Counted from the first letter of the stretch, positions 34,394-46,769 are shown. The stretch: 64,000 nucleotides of DNA from Membranipora membranacea (GCA_914767715.1 OU612071.1:22565681-22629680); one strand, 5' to 3'. The notes: generated by a model not told the origin, from the letters alone. A program made the numbers and translations.

Positions 34394-37300
34394 AAAAAAA
34401 CAATATGACATTATCCAAGATTGGAGGGTCAGCTCCAGACCCTAATCGACTTAAATGTATGATGTTCCTTGACACCCATCTCATACTTTGAGATACATAA
34501 ATTTATCTCCAAACTGGGACATTCTCATTCTGACAGTGTCTTAACAAAAAAAACAATCCTCCAATGACAATGCTATCCCTGATTCCCCAGCTGTGGGTGC
34601 AGAGGCTACACTGTTTCTCGGACAGCTGAGATGCAAAACGGCTGATTTTACTACCAGGCATTAATCAAGTTGCGACAAATTTACATTTTCCCGTCATGAT
34701 GAAACAAGGATTATCTTTGTCCGAAGAAGTGAGCTAATATTCTCATGAATGACCGGACAGATTCACAGTGTAAACTCAAATTTTTCAGTTAAATTGATTA
34801 ATGGGTTTATTACATAGCAGAGCTGTAACATGCTGTAACAGTCATAAGGGACAACAGTCAATTGAATAGTAGTACCATAATAATCCTAATAATAATTTAT
34901 AATCTTTGCCTAAAAGACAATTTAAAATGTGGTTATGGTCAACTTCAGGACAGCAACAAAACTCCACAAAAACCTGATATCATAATTATTGATCAGGAAT
35001 CTACAGCTACAATCGCTGCTGCTCAAGAAATGAACAAAGTTAGGAAGAAAGTTGATGTTATGAAACACTATCAAGCAGCCAATCCATAGCACAACGTGTG
35101 CAGAATATGAACAGCACCGCTCAAGAAATAAATTATGTTCGGTGTCTCACCATGAACCAGAGTAAAAGGGCTTAATAGTTTCATTTCTTGGGATTGCTAG
35201 TATAGAGACGCTAGGCTAGATAGCATACACATCAAGGGGGTCGACAACGAACATTTTATTGGTTGTTGTACCAAAATTATCGCCCTCTTACATATGTTGC
35301 GTAACTCTTCCTAGTAAGGATAATGGGTATGGAAGTAATAATAATCTCTACAACTTGTGCGGTGCCACTGTGTTTGGAATAATGCTGCAGGCTACATCAT
35401 AAGGATAAATGGAGGCTCGTGGATTAGCTGGTTGGCTGTACGAGTCTTGACAAGAAAAGTGGTGCATAAAATGATGACAAACAAGTCTATACTTAGAATG
35501 AGTGCGGTTAATAGTAATCAAGATTTCCATGTAGTGAAATGTAGGGCTGTGGTTTACAAAAAATGCCAGCATCAACATTTCTAATGGGTAAAAAACTGCT
35601 AATAGGTAATTGCGACAGCATTGCTCGATCTGAAAATTTAGCTGCATGAATCAGATCTATGATACTGATACAGGTATGCTACTGGAAATTATGTCACCTT
35701 CATCTGATAATCCCTCGTGCATCGATAAAAAAAGGAAACTAAAAACAAAGCCTGTTTATTATGACCAAATCTAATGTCAGATGATGATCACTGGTATAAC
35801 AAAGAATGTTTTTTCTTTATTTTACAATAATTTATCGCAATCCAAGATGGAAGTTTTAGATTATGAGGAGCTTTTCAGCTCCGGAATGAAAACTAATCTC
35901 TGCTTGTTCTTTGAAATGGAACAAGAAATTATCCCTCATTTGAGCAAATTAAGTTAAGTCTGCATAATGCTCACAATAAAATTTGGCCTGACCTGCTCAT
36001 GAGTCAACCAGTATGGCATAGGTATGACAGTGCGTTTAAAAATCTGTCGCATTTATATCGTTATAACTTGTATCGGAGCTGACAATAGGACTTCAGAGGA
36101 CTTACGGGTATATTTTTGTTATTGCTAGGCAATACCTGGCTACTGACATCGCTCATAATTTACATCGCTGTCTGAATAATTTCATTATAATGGCCTCATC
36201 CAACATTCACTTAATCCCCGTACAGGCACAGTGCCCTCACTTGTCATCAGCACGATACCTCTATTTTACCTTATCATAGCAGACAATAAACATAGCATAA
36301 CATATCTATGCCAAAATGCGTACTGGTGTACCTTAGGTCAATTTATTGCTGTGATGAGCAACATGCCTTTACTGTAGTTACCTGAAAAAAACCACTGGGC
36401 AGTACATAAAAAAATAAAAAATAATTCCGAGTAGGGTATCGAAAACTATGCCATCAGATACCTTACTACACTGACATGATCCTATGGAAACCCCGCAATT
36501 TTATCTTTCTTGGAATAGGAGTTATTCCATGAATTCTGTCATCACTAATGATGTGCTCAATGCTACTGTCCCTTTTCCAAGGGAAGACAACTTGATGAAA
36601 ATTGTTTATTTTCGAAGGCCTGGTAAGTCGCCTATTATAAAGAATGAATTACTGACGCATCGATATGGTACAGTGCTACACACTTTTTCTCTGTTGGCTC
36701 CTCGACTTGCATTGTATAATATATCGACTTGGCTCATCCAATCTGTAATGGCTGATGCTTTGTAAATGGGTGTAGCTGGATCATCATTTAGATACGTCTC
36801 AGCATCATCTGCAACAATGAGACATCCAGTTATAATCAGCTGGATTGTCCGGATCATGCGCTTTTGTATGGACGACCAGGGTATGACAAGTCACTCAAAG
36901 TGCTGTAACCATACACGTATCATAAATCAATATCTATATTTATTATTGCTAAAACTATGGCCGTTGCCGAAATCATTATAGGAATCAGTGATATATACTG
37001 CAGAAATTGGACCTCGGAAAAATTTATTTGATCAAACCATTAAGTGCTCAAAACACATTGAAGGAGTGGAGCTAGCTTTAAATAGATCCAAAACTTGGAT
37101 TTAGGCATTGGTCATATTCATCCCTGTTCACGATATTCACACAATTGAAGGCTCGCTTACCGGTAACTGATTTTGTATCACTATTTAATCTTAAGTCAAT
37201 ACAGCCATCCATTGACACCGATCTGAAACAAACACAATCGTGCAGGTCACACATTGTAAAAAAACCAGGTGAAGGTGAGAACCATTCAGATGGACTACAA

Positions 37301-37810
37301 CAAAACCTATGTCTACTTAAAATGTGCAATCGGCTGCGGGTAGCATTAAAGCATTTTAGGTCGGTAAAGTATGTGCATAAGATTTTTATGCAACACCCAT
37401 GTAGAATATGCACATGTGTTCAAAGCAAAGCATATCTGGCAGCTTTCTTTGGTTATTTTAGTCAACCACCATTCAACTGATTTTTGCAAATGTAAAACGA
37501 GGTCAAGTTATTTTTAATTTGCTTTAATTATAAACTTTTAGAAAACCTCAATAAATAAATAAAAAAAATAAAATAAAAACATATTGACTTTCCAAAAGAC
37601 CGGTATGCAATGGACAACTTGGGCCTGTAACATGATCAGGTACTGTCCACAGCCATGATTAAGGCCATGAAAATCCTCATGCTGGAGACCTAAGATGTCC
37701 CTCGCCGAAATCTATTTGATCCCTGATTACACTGCGAAAGTGTAGTGTCTTATATACGCGTATATAAGAAGGTTATTTACAGGCATCGGGAGTTATGCTC
37801 TCGCGCTTGA
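34394..37810. other. Stretch without supported genes
   Basis: Several open frames of 60-110 codons occur on both strands (for example 36484-36857 and 37078-37480). They overlap each other in antisense, lack splice support and contain no motif I recognise. I see no repeats of note. Confidence 0.4.
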
Positions 37811-37822
37811 CTAGAAGTTAAC

Positions 37823-38198
37823 CGCCTTGTAATTATGTCGCTCGTATATCTCCTGCCCATGCTGGAGTATTATGGCATCTTGTTTTACATTGTCTGTGAA
37901 CTTGTCTGGTTCAAAAGAATCTTTGATATCTCTTGCAAACACAGCATGGTACATGTCATCGCTGCTTCTTTTATCAAATTTGCCTTCGCCGATACATTTA
38001 TCGGCATGTTTCTTCAGAGTGTTGTGATGATACCAACCACGGCAACCGTAACATGGACGATAGTTTTCCGGCTGGTAACTGTGAGATGAGCTTCGTCGCT
38101 CCACAATGAGGCCCCCTTCCCCTCCTTCAATGACCTTCTGGTTGTGCTTGAAGTATCCATCCTTTCTCAATCCATCAAGTAGATCATCCCGTTGTCGA
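37823..38198 (-). CDS. Zinc-knuckle exon of gene G
   Basis: Acceptor gtattataag opens the frame. It reads LRKDGYFKHNQKVIEGGEGG, a linker, then PCYGCRGWYHHNTLKKHADK with one more Cys: a C..C......H....H...C zinc-binding module. It continues with a region ending LQHGQEIYERHNYKA. This order (helical GNF.HN..V, zinc module, then a segment ending .G...Y.RHG) is shared by a family of uncharacterised proteins expanded in marine invertebrates. The exon ends either at a donor (gttaac, 37822) or at TAG (37811-37813). The family normally continues, so the donor is more likely. Function unknown, possibly mobile-element derived. Confidence 0.55.
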
Positions 38199-38491
38199 CT
38201 TATAATACATAATAATACTTACAAATACTTAATTGAAACATATTATGCTGTTAGTGTATTCCCCTAAAGAACTGCATGTGGTAGACCTAATTTCTAATCT
38301 AATAACTCTGTGTACTGAATATATGGGGCTAAACAACCATTTGATCACATTGTATTATTTTACCTAGTATTTGGTTGCACGTTACTGGTCAATCAGCAAC
38401 AGCAAAGCATGATACTTAGGGTTACAAACTATGCATGCACACACAGAGATTTATTTTCCTTCTCTTTTGTACACTTCACTGCGTTATTAAC

Positions 38492-38587
38492 CTCAATTTC
38501 ATCGACTTCAGGCATCACCTCTTGTTCCCCTTCAGATTTATCTTCTTTGCGCTCTTTAGCCTTCACTGCACCTTTCGCTGGCAGCTT
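38492..38587 (-). CDS. Lys/Glu-rich exon of gene G
   Basis: Acceptor tttttatcattaag and donor gttaat bound KLPAKGAVKAKERKEDKSEG and EQEVMPEVDEIE. It is charged and presumably disordered. Its starting phase does not match the end of the exon at 38746, so one exon may be missing. Confidence 0.45.
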
Positions 38588-38745
38588 CTTAATGATAAAA
38601 ATTGATAAAATAAAATGAGTTCTCAATTGCATAATCAAATCATTGCCGATGAATCTCCACCCTTCAGCAAAGTTAATCCAACCAAATTCAACATTGTCAA
38701 AAAGAATTCAGACCTAAGACGATGAGATCAGATCAACAAACCTAC

Positions 38746-38851
38746 CTCCGCTGTTTACTTCCACCATCGCTGTAGTATTCGTCGCTACCATCTGATGGCT
38801 CTGCCATTTCATATTCAGAATAATCTGAGTCAATGTCTGAATCATCGGACA
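38746..38851 (-). CDS. Acidic exon of gene G
   Basis: Acceptor ttttcttag and donor gtaggt. It reads SDDSDIDSDYSEYEMAEPSD and SDEYYSDGGSKQRR. It starts in phase 1, matching the end of the exon at 39004-39102. Confidence 0.55.
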
Positions 38852-39003
38852 CTAAGAAAAAATGTACAGATTGGCTTGCTTGATTAGGTAAGAAGTATGA
38901 TTTTACTACAAGATAGGTCATCTTGGAAAAAAGTCTTTCAGGTTCATGGACTGAAAGTCAATAATGTACCAATCCGAACCAAGTATATGTTCGTGATTGC
39001 TAC

Positions 39004-39102
39004 CTCCAGATCTATTTTCCAGCGTCTCAAACGCGTCTCTGACGGTTGCTGATAGATCTTCAAGTACATCCGGTTCTTCGAAGTCGAAAACTGATAGTGA
39101 AC
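39004..39102 (-). CDS. Acidic exon of gene G
   Basis: Acceptor tgttttag and donor gtagca. Reads SLSVFDFEEPDVLEDLSATV and RDAFETLENRSG. Phase 1 at both ends, consistent with its neighbours. Confidence 0.55.
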
Positions 39103-39234
39103 CTAAAACAAATTGTCAAAGGTTTTTTTATTCTGCATTTCTTCAAATTGTCAGAATAGTCTAGTTTGAATTGTTGTTGTAACAAAGATTATCCATAGAA
39201 ATTATAATTTTTGAGGAGGGTTATTCAAACCTAC

Positions 39235-39303
39235 AAGCTCCCGCGCGAGGTGAAGGCAGTCCCGCTGCTTCAACATCATCAAATACACAAGCTAATGACT
39301 GGC
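39235..39303 (-). CDS. Small exon of gene G
   Basis: Acceptor ctattttag and donor gtaggt. Reads QSLACVFDDVEAAGLPSPRA. Phase 1 at both ends. Confidence 0.5.
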
Positions 39304-39463
39304 CTAAAATAGATGACATCGTTATGGGATCAACTAAGTATAGTTGTTTGAATCCACGCCAACTAACGTAAAAATGTACACATGATAGAGATATTATGTA
39401 AAATTTAAACTTTAGTATGCATTTTTTTGAGATACGGTAGTAATACTGATCTTATACAGCTAC

Positions 39464-39529
39464 CTGTTTTGCTGCTCTGGATGGGTTCAAGATGAGGCCC
39501 CTTGAAAGGCTGACATAAAGTATTGAAGT
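39464..39529 (-). CDS. Small exon of gene G
   Basis: Acceptor tttttacag and donor gtagct. Reads DFNTLCQPFKGPHLEPIQSS. It ends in phase 1, matching the next exon. Confidence 0.5.
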
Positions 39530-40041
39530 CTGTAAAAATTAACACCATGGATTAAGAGAATTTATTTACAAAACTCTACTTGGGAACTCATGCAACACAC
39601 ATGCATTCTTAGCCTAGGTTTGAAGCCAACCAGTGATTTATGTTTGTGGTGGTTGGCTTAGGATAGAACAGGTGAAAATGAAAAATGTGTCACACTACAA
39701 GTCCATTAATGGATTGGAATGGAAAAATTACAAGGCTATTACAGCCCTGTAATATTTCCATTCAAAAAAAGTGCTGCCTGTTAAATAAAATTACAATATT
39801 CTGAATTATCTAGTCTGGTTTTGGAGCTTAAACGCTGGAATTCCACTCCTATGTGCCGAATCCAACCCCAATACCAAAACAAAAACATTCCCGCCCACTT
39901 GCACACTTTGTTGGCTTAGTACATAAGCTAGTACTTCCTTATTCATCGAGTTGCTAGTTGCAGTGAACAAGTGGTGCGGTTTAAATGAGAAGAATGGGAA
40001 AACGATTTTACTAGAGTATCATTGCTTCAAACACGGCTTAC

Positions 40042-40187
40042 CCGGTAGAGTGTTGGTCCCAGACACAGGGTGTTCAGGCTCCTCTCTCGTCTGGCTGTCA
40101 TCTCTCATGGCTGAGGAAGTTGAGTAGATGTTGATGTCATTTCCAGGCGTCTGGCGGTTTTCTCCTAAGGCTGAGGAGGTCGAACGG
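40042..40187 (-). CDS. Exon of gene G abutting a retrotransposon
   Basis: The exon ends at a strong donor (gtaagc, 40041). It contains a degenerate internal repeat: STSSALGENRQT followed by STSSAMRDDSQT. Because the first repeat unit reaches the (AAAC)n tail of the CR1-like element, the element appears to have inserted into coding sequence rather than into the intron. The open frame of the reverse transcriptase runs straight through the tail into this exon. An acceptor-like ctcctcag at about 40159 offers an intronic alternative, but its phase does not match the candidate first exon at 42417. Confidence 0.5.
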
Positions 40188-42183
40188 TTTTTGTTTGTTT
40201 GTTTGTTTAATTTATGACTTCTCAACCGAGAATGCTTACATAATAAAAGTAGTGTGCTTTCAAAACGCCCCTCTAAAAATATATGAACAATAAAATAAAT
40301 CATTTCAAACGGCATAAAACTCAGGATTGGCAAAAATTCCACATTTTCTCTTCTCAGTTCGACATTTAGGCATACAAATGGTGCCCTCAGAGTTGAGCGT
40401 CGGAGTCTGGTTTTATTGAGCGGAAGTCGATTGTGTAGGGGATGGTTATCGTCAGATAAAATACGATGTACGTATTTGTGGCATATGTCGTTTAGTAAGT
40501 CATTTAGTGGTAGCAAATTCGCAGCTGCAAGTCGATCATCGTAGTGTTCAAGGTCAGAGAAAATAATCCTCATAGCAAGCCGCTGACATCTCTCAATATC
40601 ATTCCTCAGACATTCGGTGGTGTAAGGGTACCAAGCACCTGCAGCGTGGGTGATAGCTGCGACTACTTGGGTTTTGTACATTAGTACTTGGCTTAGTTGG
40701 TTTACTCCGGACTGTTTTAATACGAGCAGACCGTGACATCTTTTGTTCGCTGACTTAGTGATGTTAGCCACATGCTCATTAAATCGTAGATGTTGGTCGA
40801 TGGTAAGACCGAGTAGTTTGGTAGAAGCTACGTTGTCTACGTTGTGTGATTGATTCATTGTGAGAGTTTTCGACATTATCATCTGTTTCTTAAGAGAAAG
40901 GTTCAATGTCTTAGTTTTTGTAGCATTCAGTAGCATTTTGTTGTCGTGCGCCCATTTAGTACATTCATCGATAAGCTGCTGACTGACGGGTGGAGGTTCA
41001 AACTTGACAGCGTTGTAAGTATTGCTTATTATTTGAAGATCAGCTTTCTGGAGAGATAGGTAGTTGGTTGTGTCATCAGCGTATTTCACAGTGCTGGCAG
41101 TGGACAATTGAAGCGAATCAACAAACGCCAACCATAGAGTAGGTCCACACAAGGTCCCTTGTGGAACGCCTATGTTGGAAGATGCAGTGTGAGATTTCAC
41201 TTGGTGCTGATGAATCACTACTTGTTGTTTTCTGTTTTCTAGATAACTCGCGACTAAAGCCACAAGGGCGTTTGGGAGCTCAAACTGTCTCAACTTTTGT
41301 AGAAGAAGAGTGTGATTCATAAGGTCAAAGGCCTTGCTGAAATCATATAATATCATCTGGGCCCCGATGTTGTTAAAATTGTCCATGGCCTTGGTGACGT
41401 CATCAAGAACGCTAACAAGAGCATCTGTGCATCCTACACCCGGCATATAGGCAAACTGGTTGCCGTGCAGCTTGGGGAGGATATGGGTACGGATTCGTCT
41501 GTTTATGAAGTTTTCAGCAATTTTACCTACATGCCATAGAAGAGATATTGGGCGATAGTCTTTACAAGTGGATGGAGAGTTTGTTTTAACTATCGGTATA
41601 ACTTCTGCAGTTTTGTAGAGTGCTGGGAACTTTGCTTCTCTTTGTGAATGGTTGATTATATCGGCTATCGGTACACAGAGGTCTTCGTGACAGAGTTTGC
41701 TTATCCAGGGAGGATAATCTTTACTGTGGACGGACTTCTGAGTTTCTATATTTCTCAGCGCAGTTTTCACTTGACCTATATTGGAACATCGTCAACAGAA
41801 TAGAGCTCATCAATTTGGTAACTTGAATAATCAGTTGGTGGTTAAACATCCATAGTAACGTAGTAGTTGTTAAGTTTGTTGACAAACTGCTGTGGGTTAT
41901 GAAGTGTGTCATCAATGATATAGTGTGTCGGTACCTTGGCTTTCGATTTACTATCAAAGGATCTGACATTCTTCCACCAATTAGCAGTACCAGCTTTCAG
42001 GTGATTGATCTTTTGATAGAAGAAGCTTCGCTTTGATTTTGTTATAATTAGATCAAGCATAGTCCGGAGATAGGTATATGAGGGTTTTCCTTGGCTGAAA
42101 GCTTTCTCCTTTGCACGCCTTAGCTTTTGTGTGAGGGGGGTTTCCCATGCAGGTGAGCTATTCTGAGGAATGCGGAATCTCAT
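40188..42183 (-). mobile_element. CR1/L2-like non-LTR retrotransposon, 5'-truncated
   Basis: A reverse transcriptase with ordered motifs: YRPISLLWHVGKIAENFI, motif A YDFSKAFDLMNHTLLLQKL, motif B GVPQGTLCGPTLW, motif C YADDT, and a C-terminal RCQRLAMRII region typical of CR1/L2-clade elements. An upstream frame (41842-42183) holds the segment before the RT palm. Frameshift and stop codons near 41770-41840 separate them. No endonuclease domain is present, so the copy is truncated at the 5' end at about 42184-42240. The 3' end is a microsatellite tail, (AAAC)n on the - strand (40188-40208). It has no stop codon before the tail. Confidence 0.8.
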
Positions 42184-42416
42184 AAGCGGTTATTGATGTC
42201 ATCTGTATGGCCTGGACAATGTCCCCGACTCACCATGCCTGGTGTGTGTGTCGCCCTACAGACTAGATAATGATGATAATTAGATGTGCATCTTCCAGCT
42301 ACTACCCTCACAAGCGGATAAATTCATGCTGATGATTTATGCTCTTGTTTCAAAAGCCCAATCATTGTAATTATAAATTTTTTTAATTTAAGGGCAAAAA
42401 TGAAATGTCAAACTCA

Positions 42417-42452
42417 CTTCATTGGCAGATCGTTTCCGGCTCGGTCTACTCA
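42417..42452 (-). CDS. Candidate first coding exon of gene G
   Basis: ATG followed by SRPSRKRSANE and a strong donor (gtgagt). A short basic N-terminus ending at a donor is typical of first exons. The phase (0) does not directly fit the visible edge of the exon at 40042, which the retrotransposon has disturbed. Confidence 0.35.
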
Positions 42453-43341
42453 TGTTTAGGTACCTTCTAATAAATACAACTGCAAGATAGGAAAGGCACT
42501 GGATTGATGGTTGAATCCACGGATTCCCGTGCTGGAATCAGCGGTTTGACTCCAGGTTTTTGCGCTGCTGATTAGAACAGTATTTCAGTGCGAAAGACTG
42601 ATGATGACAAATATTCATGTTCTTATCTTAACGCAAGAAATAGGAGTTGGATTTCCAAGTTATATTTTTTAGATATTTGGTGTCCTCCCCTAGGTGAATC
42701 CAGAAGCCCACGGTTGATTTCTTAAATATGGGCGTACAGATTAGCCTTGTCCCACCTAAAGAATCTAAGCCTGCTCGAGAGATTAAGTTGTTGCATAACA
42801 TCGCTCTATTGCGTGATATGAGCTTGTGGGACCGAGTGTATATGTTTGCTGGCTATTTCATCACAAAAGGTCGCTCAGGACAACAACAGTTGACGGACCA
42901 GCAATATTCAGGCTGCAATGGTGAGGGCCCTGGAATGTACTTGGACCCAAGGGCTAAATCTAAATGCCAGTTATATGTTAGTCAACCATTAACGGCTTGC
43001 AGTTTTAACTGTATTACAAGGGTTGAAACTGTAAGTTTTTCAATGACAGGTTACTTGAAGTAACTGTATACAGTTATTGTTCCAAGTTAATTCAAGTAAC
43101 CTGTTATCCAAAGCATGGTTGGCACAAACTACATGGCTACATGGCATGGCAAACTACAGAACTTGCACAATGTATATGGTACAAATGTTCTGACAGTAAA
43201 TCTTATGGGTGGAAATAAATCCTACGTGAGTAACATTACTGATAAATAAATCTCAGGTAGCTTTCTCCTTCTTCGGAATTTGAAGATATATTCTTAATGA
43301 ACTTTGTTAGATGGGGAGACGTGTTCAAGCAGCTGGCATAA

Positions 43342-44260
43342 ACTTGTGAAACGATGTATTACCAACTGTCGGTACTAGAGATATAAAAATTGGCAGAGGA
43401 AATGGCATGAACCTACAAAAACCAACTTAAACTGATTAATACTAATATACAATTCAGTGCAAAAACCTGTACTAAGTTATGCCATGTGATCATGTTTGAG
43501 ATGAATAGTTATTGCCAAGCAACCATGAAATAAAAAGGAAATTGTGGGAACTTGTGAAGCAGTGTATTACCAACTGCTGAGTCTACTAGACAATTACTTA
43601 CCAGGTATTTAGAGATGGCAGAGCAAAAGTCAAAAGTTAATGGACAATATTTTGCGTAATTAAACTGATGAGGACTACACAGGTAACAAAGCCTTTCGAA
43701 GAACATGGAATCGGAAATGGCATGATTGATACAATAACATAATTATTACTAATACTGACTAATACTAGATAACAATTCAGTGTAAAACTTTTACATAGTT
43801 TTACCGCTTGATCCTATTGGAGATGAACATTTATTGAGAAAGTTACAATGATAAAATCATGAAATAAAAAATTGAAATTGTGGGGACTTGTGAAGCAGTG
43901 TATTACCAACTGCGGGGACTAATAGACAACTATCAGCTGTTGAGAGATGGCAGGTCAAAGGTCAAAATTTGATGCTCAATATGCTGTGTAGTCAAAACCA
44001 TGAGACTACACAAGTAAAACAGCATGTCAGAGAACATGGAATAGGAAATGGCATGATTGATACTAATAATACTAATTAACATTACTATACAACGTATACT
44101 AATTGAATACTAATGTACAGTGTGATCCTGTTGGAGATGAAAAAAACTTTAATTGTGGGGACTTGTGAAGCAGTGTATTACCAACTGCGGGGACAACTAG
44201 ACAACTAGATAAATGTATTTAGAGACAAGGTCAAAGGTTAAATTCTCAATATATTATACA
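43342..44260. repeat. Degenerate tandem repeat, 4 units
   Basis: Four units start at about 43342, 43550, 43886 and 44161 with acttgtgaagcagtgtatta and ccaactg. They share cagtgtaaaa, gatcctgttggagatga and ggaaatggcatgattgata. The longest unit is about 336 bp and the others carry deletions. No coding frame is conserved. Confidence 0.75.
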
Positions 44261-45172
44261 GCAAAAAATGGTTGTGGCTGTGATGAAATTCTCGAGAAAG
44301 CGCAAAATTACTGAGAAAAAATCAATCAGATTGACTTGATAATTTTCTGGTTATCTCACATTCACTCTCTAAAGGCAGCATTGTGGTTCACAATCTAATT
44401 GTCTTTTAACCACTTTTGGGCTTCTTATAGTTGATTGATTGCAAAGAGATTGGTAACTAACTACATAAATATTTCTGTTTGTAAACTTGCAATTTGAATT
44501 ATGGGGTCAATTGGTATGGATATGCATTCAATCTTACAACACACAGTGAGATGTTGATTCTTGGTAGTCTCAGACTGAAGATTTACTGCTATTGATGAAA
44601 CATGAACGGAATGGTGTTGGTGTGGACGACAATAGGCTCTTTGGGTTCGAATAAATTGAAGTAATGGAAAGTCTCTATATTTTCGCAGCCAGCCAATACA
44701 AAACTCAGATAGGGAAAAATTTTCAGTTATGTGGACGTTATTTCTTGACCAGATATATCACATCATTACAAAATTACAAACTATGGGACGAAACTGAGCT
44801 AAGCTAAGCTAATGACGTAACATTGTATCTATAAAAGCTCAAACTATGGTGACTTGATCAAAGGAGTTTAGTAAATGAGCAAAATAAGTACTTATCTATG
44901 AATATAAACTTCCTTCTTATATTTTCGTTTTTCGATTTTGCAGGAGTATGCAAATAAAACAATTAAAGACGAATGACTCCAGACGAATGACTCCAAATGA
45001 TTATGTATGGCAATTCTCATGTTCCGAAAACAGTGAATCTGGAGGATCCCCACACTAAAACAAAGTAAACGATATATCGGTTCAGAGTCATAAATGTACA
45101 AATACAGTACATGTATAAATGTACAAAATTGCACCACGACTCACCAACTTGAATATTTCATGCTATGCTTAC

Positions 45173-45290
45173 CGAACCAAGTGTGACAAGGGTACACGCT
45201 GCCTCGAGTTTGGCGTCTTCCTCCTCTTTGGCTTCTTCTTTAAGCCTACGCTGTAACAGCTCACTATCAACACCTGTTCCATAAAGATTG
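45173..45290 (-). CDS. Exon 4 of gene H chain
   Basis: Acceptor aaccattttag and donor gtaagc, 118 nt. It reads NLYGTGVDSELLQRRL, then a charged helix KEEAKEEEDAKLEAA ending TLVTLGS. Phase matches the exon at 45655-45693. Confidence 0.55.
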
Positions 45291-45604
45291 CTAAAATGGT
45301 TTTATCGATTTCTCTTCATCAATATCATCTATCAATATTAAAGAATAAAGCACATCATTATTGCAAACTGAAAAAGTAAACATTGACTTGCAGGTGGTTG
45401 GTGGGCCAATTTATATCTCAAACAAAGCAGATTAGTGACAGGATGGTAATTTATACTTTTAATTTGTTTCCTAATCAGGATTATAATTACATAATAAAAT
45501 ATTTTATTGACTTCCAGTGACACATGACTACAGATTATTCAGGGAATATAAAACAAATGTGTCATTGTGTGAGTGAGTACCTCTAGATAATCAGCTCAAT
45601 AAAG

Positions 45605-45629
45605 AGAGAGAGAGAGAGAGAGAGAGAGA
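45605..45629. repeat. (GA)n microsatellite
   Basis: Uninterrupted GA dinucleotides beside the donor of the exon at 45655. Confidence 0.9.
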
Positions 45630-45654
45630 TAAGAGAATATGTAAAAAGTCTTAC

Positions 45655-45693
45655 TCATCAAGATTAAGATCGGTGTAAATAAAATCTATCAAT
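45655..45693 (-). CDS. Exon 3 of gene H chain
   Basis: A 39-nt exon between acceptor gtagactacag and donor gtaaga reads LIDFIYTDLNLD. It joins in phase to the exons on both sides. Confidence 0.5.
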
Positions 45694-46235
45694 CTGTAGT
45701 CTACACTGGGACCAAACCCATGGGGATGATGCATAATATTATGATAGAATGGAATGCATTGCAAATGTGCCAATCAACGGATTGTTTGGAAGGAACTACG
45801 TTGGGACTTCAGGGAGGTTGACTTGTCGTGTACAGCACACCTGAAACCTTGCTCAACAACACACATTCACTGATGAACTAAGTATCATCTCGCAGCAAGC
45901 CTAATAGCGTAATACTCATAGAACTAACACAGGGCACAACAAGAAAACATGTCTATACTCAAACAACAGAAAACTAAAACTAAACTGATATCTATTATGT
46001 TCTTATTCTGGGGATATTATTCTGAGGATAGAGAAACCGCGCAGCATACTGCACAAAATGAGCTTATTTCACCTACCACTATACGGTGTGGACTTTCGGT
46101 GAGGAAAGTTCACATGAACTGCAAAATAAAAGCCTTCATTTGTCCGGGTAAGCTACAACTCGTGCAGGGAAATGTTCGGTCCGCTCTAGACTACTACACA
46201 TCTTTGTGTGTCATGTCGTGTCTATATTAACTTAC

Positions 46236-46380
46236 CTAATAAGTACAGCTATAGGGAAAGTATGTCCGTCTACAATGGTCGGTCTGATGACGTTACTTAG
46301 AGCGCGACCTTCACCCAGGCCCCGAGTAGCTGGTATCCCTATCTCGTGAATGTTCATGTCTGCCTTCCTCAGGCTAAAGT
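46236..46380 (-). CDS. Exon 2 of gene H chain
   Basis: Acceptor gatattctcag and donor gtaagt, 145 nt, fully open. It reads FSLRKADMNIHEIGIPATRG, then LGEGRALSNVIRPTIVDGHT and FPIAVLI. Phase fits the exon at 46703 before it and the exon at 45655 after it. Together, exons 1-4 give about 118 codons without a stop. That is the best host-gene evidence in the window. Function unknown. Confidence 0.65.
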
Positions 46381-46702
46381 CTGAGAATATCGATAAGCGA
46401 ATAAGGCTCAGTTAGAACTGAGGAGGGATAGAAAATATGATGGAAGGAAAACCCACCAAACTTGACATATATGTGACAAGTTCCTAACATATGTTTGGGG
46501 TTAGTGACGCTCTCCCACATCATCATTAGCATGATTTCAAAAGCTATTGGGTCTAGGAATTATAATATTATGATTGCCTTTGGTGTATATGTATAATTAT
46601 CTAATACAACAGCAACAATTGGTACATCCAAGGGTAGCACAATTGCTTGCCTAAATGTTTTCAACAACAGTCTTTCGGAAATGATCATATACAAAGACTC
46701 AC

Positions 46703-46761
46703 CCGTTGAGCTTTGGTTCTGGTAGATGAAGCCATCATGGCATAGAGCATGGTTTTGTAAC
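46703..46761 (-). CDS. Exon 1 (first recognised) of gene H chain
   Basis: Acceptor ctttttcaagaaaag and donor gtgagt, 59 nt, reading LQNHALCHDGFIYQNQSST. It is in phase with the exon at 46236. Further upstream exons were not linked. Confidence 0.5.
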
Positions 46762-46769
46762 CTTTTCTT

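Noticed and set aside
36484-37480. Antisense pairs of 70-111-codon ORFs
   Set aside because: Both strands are equally open, with no splice signals or recognised motifs, so neither can be called.
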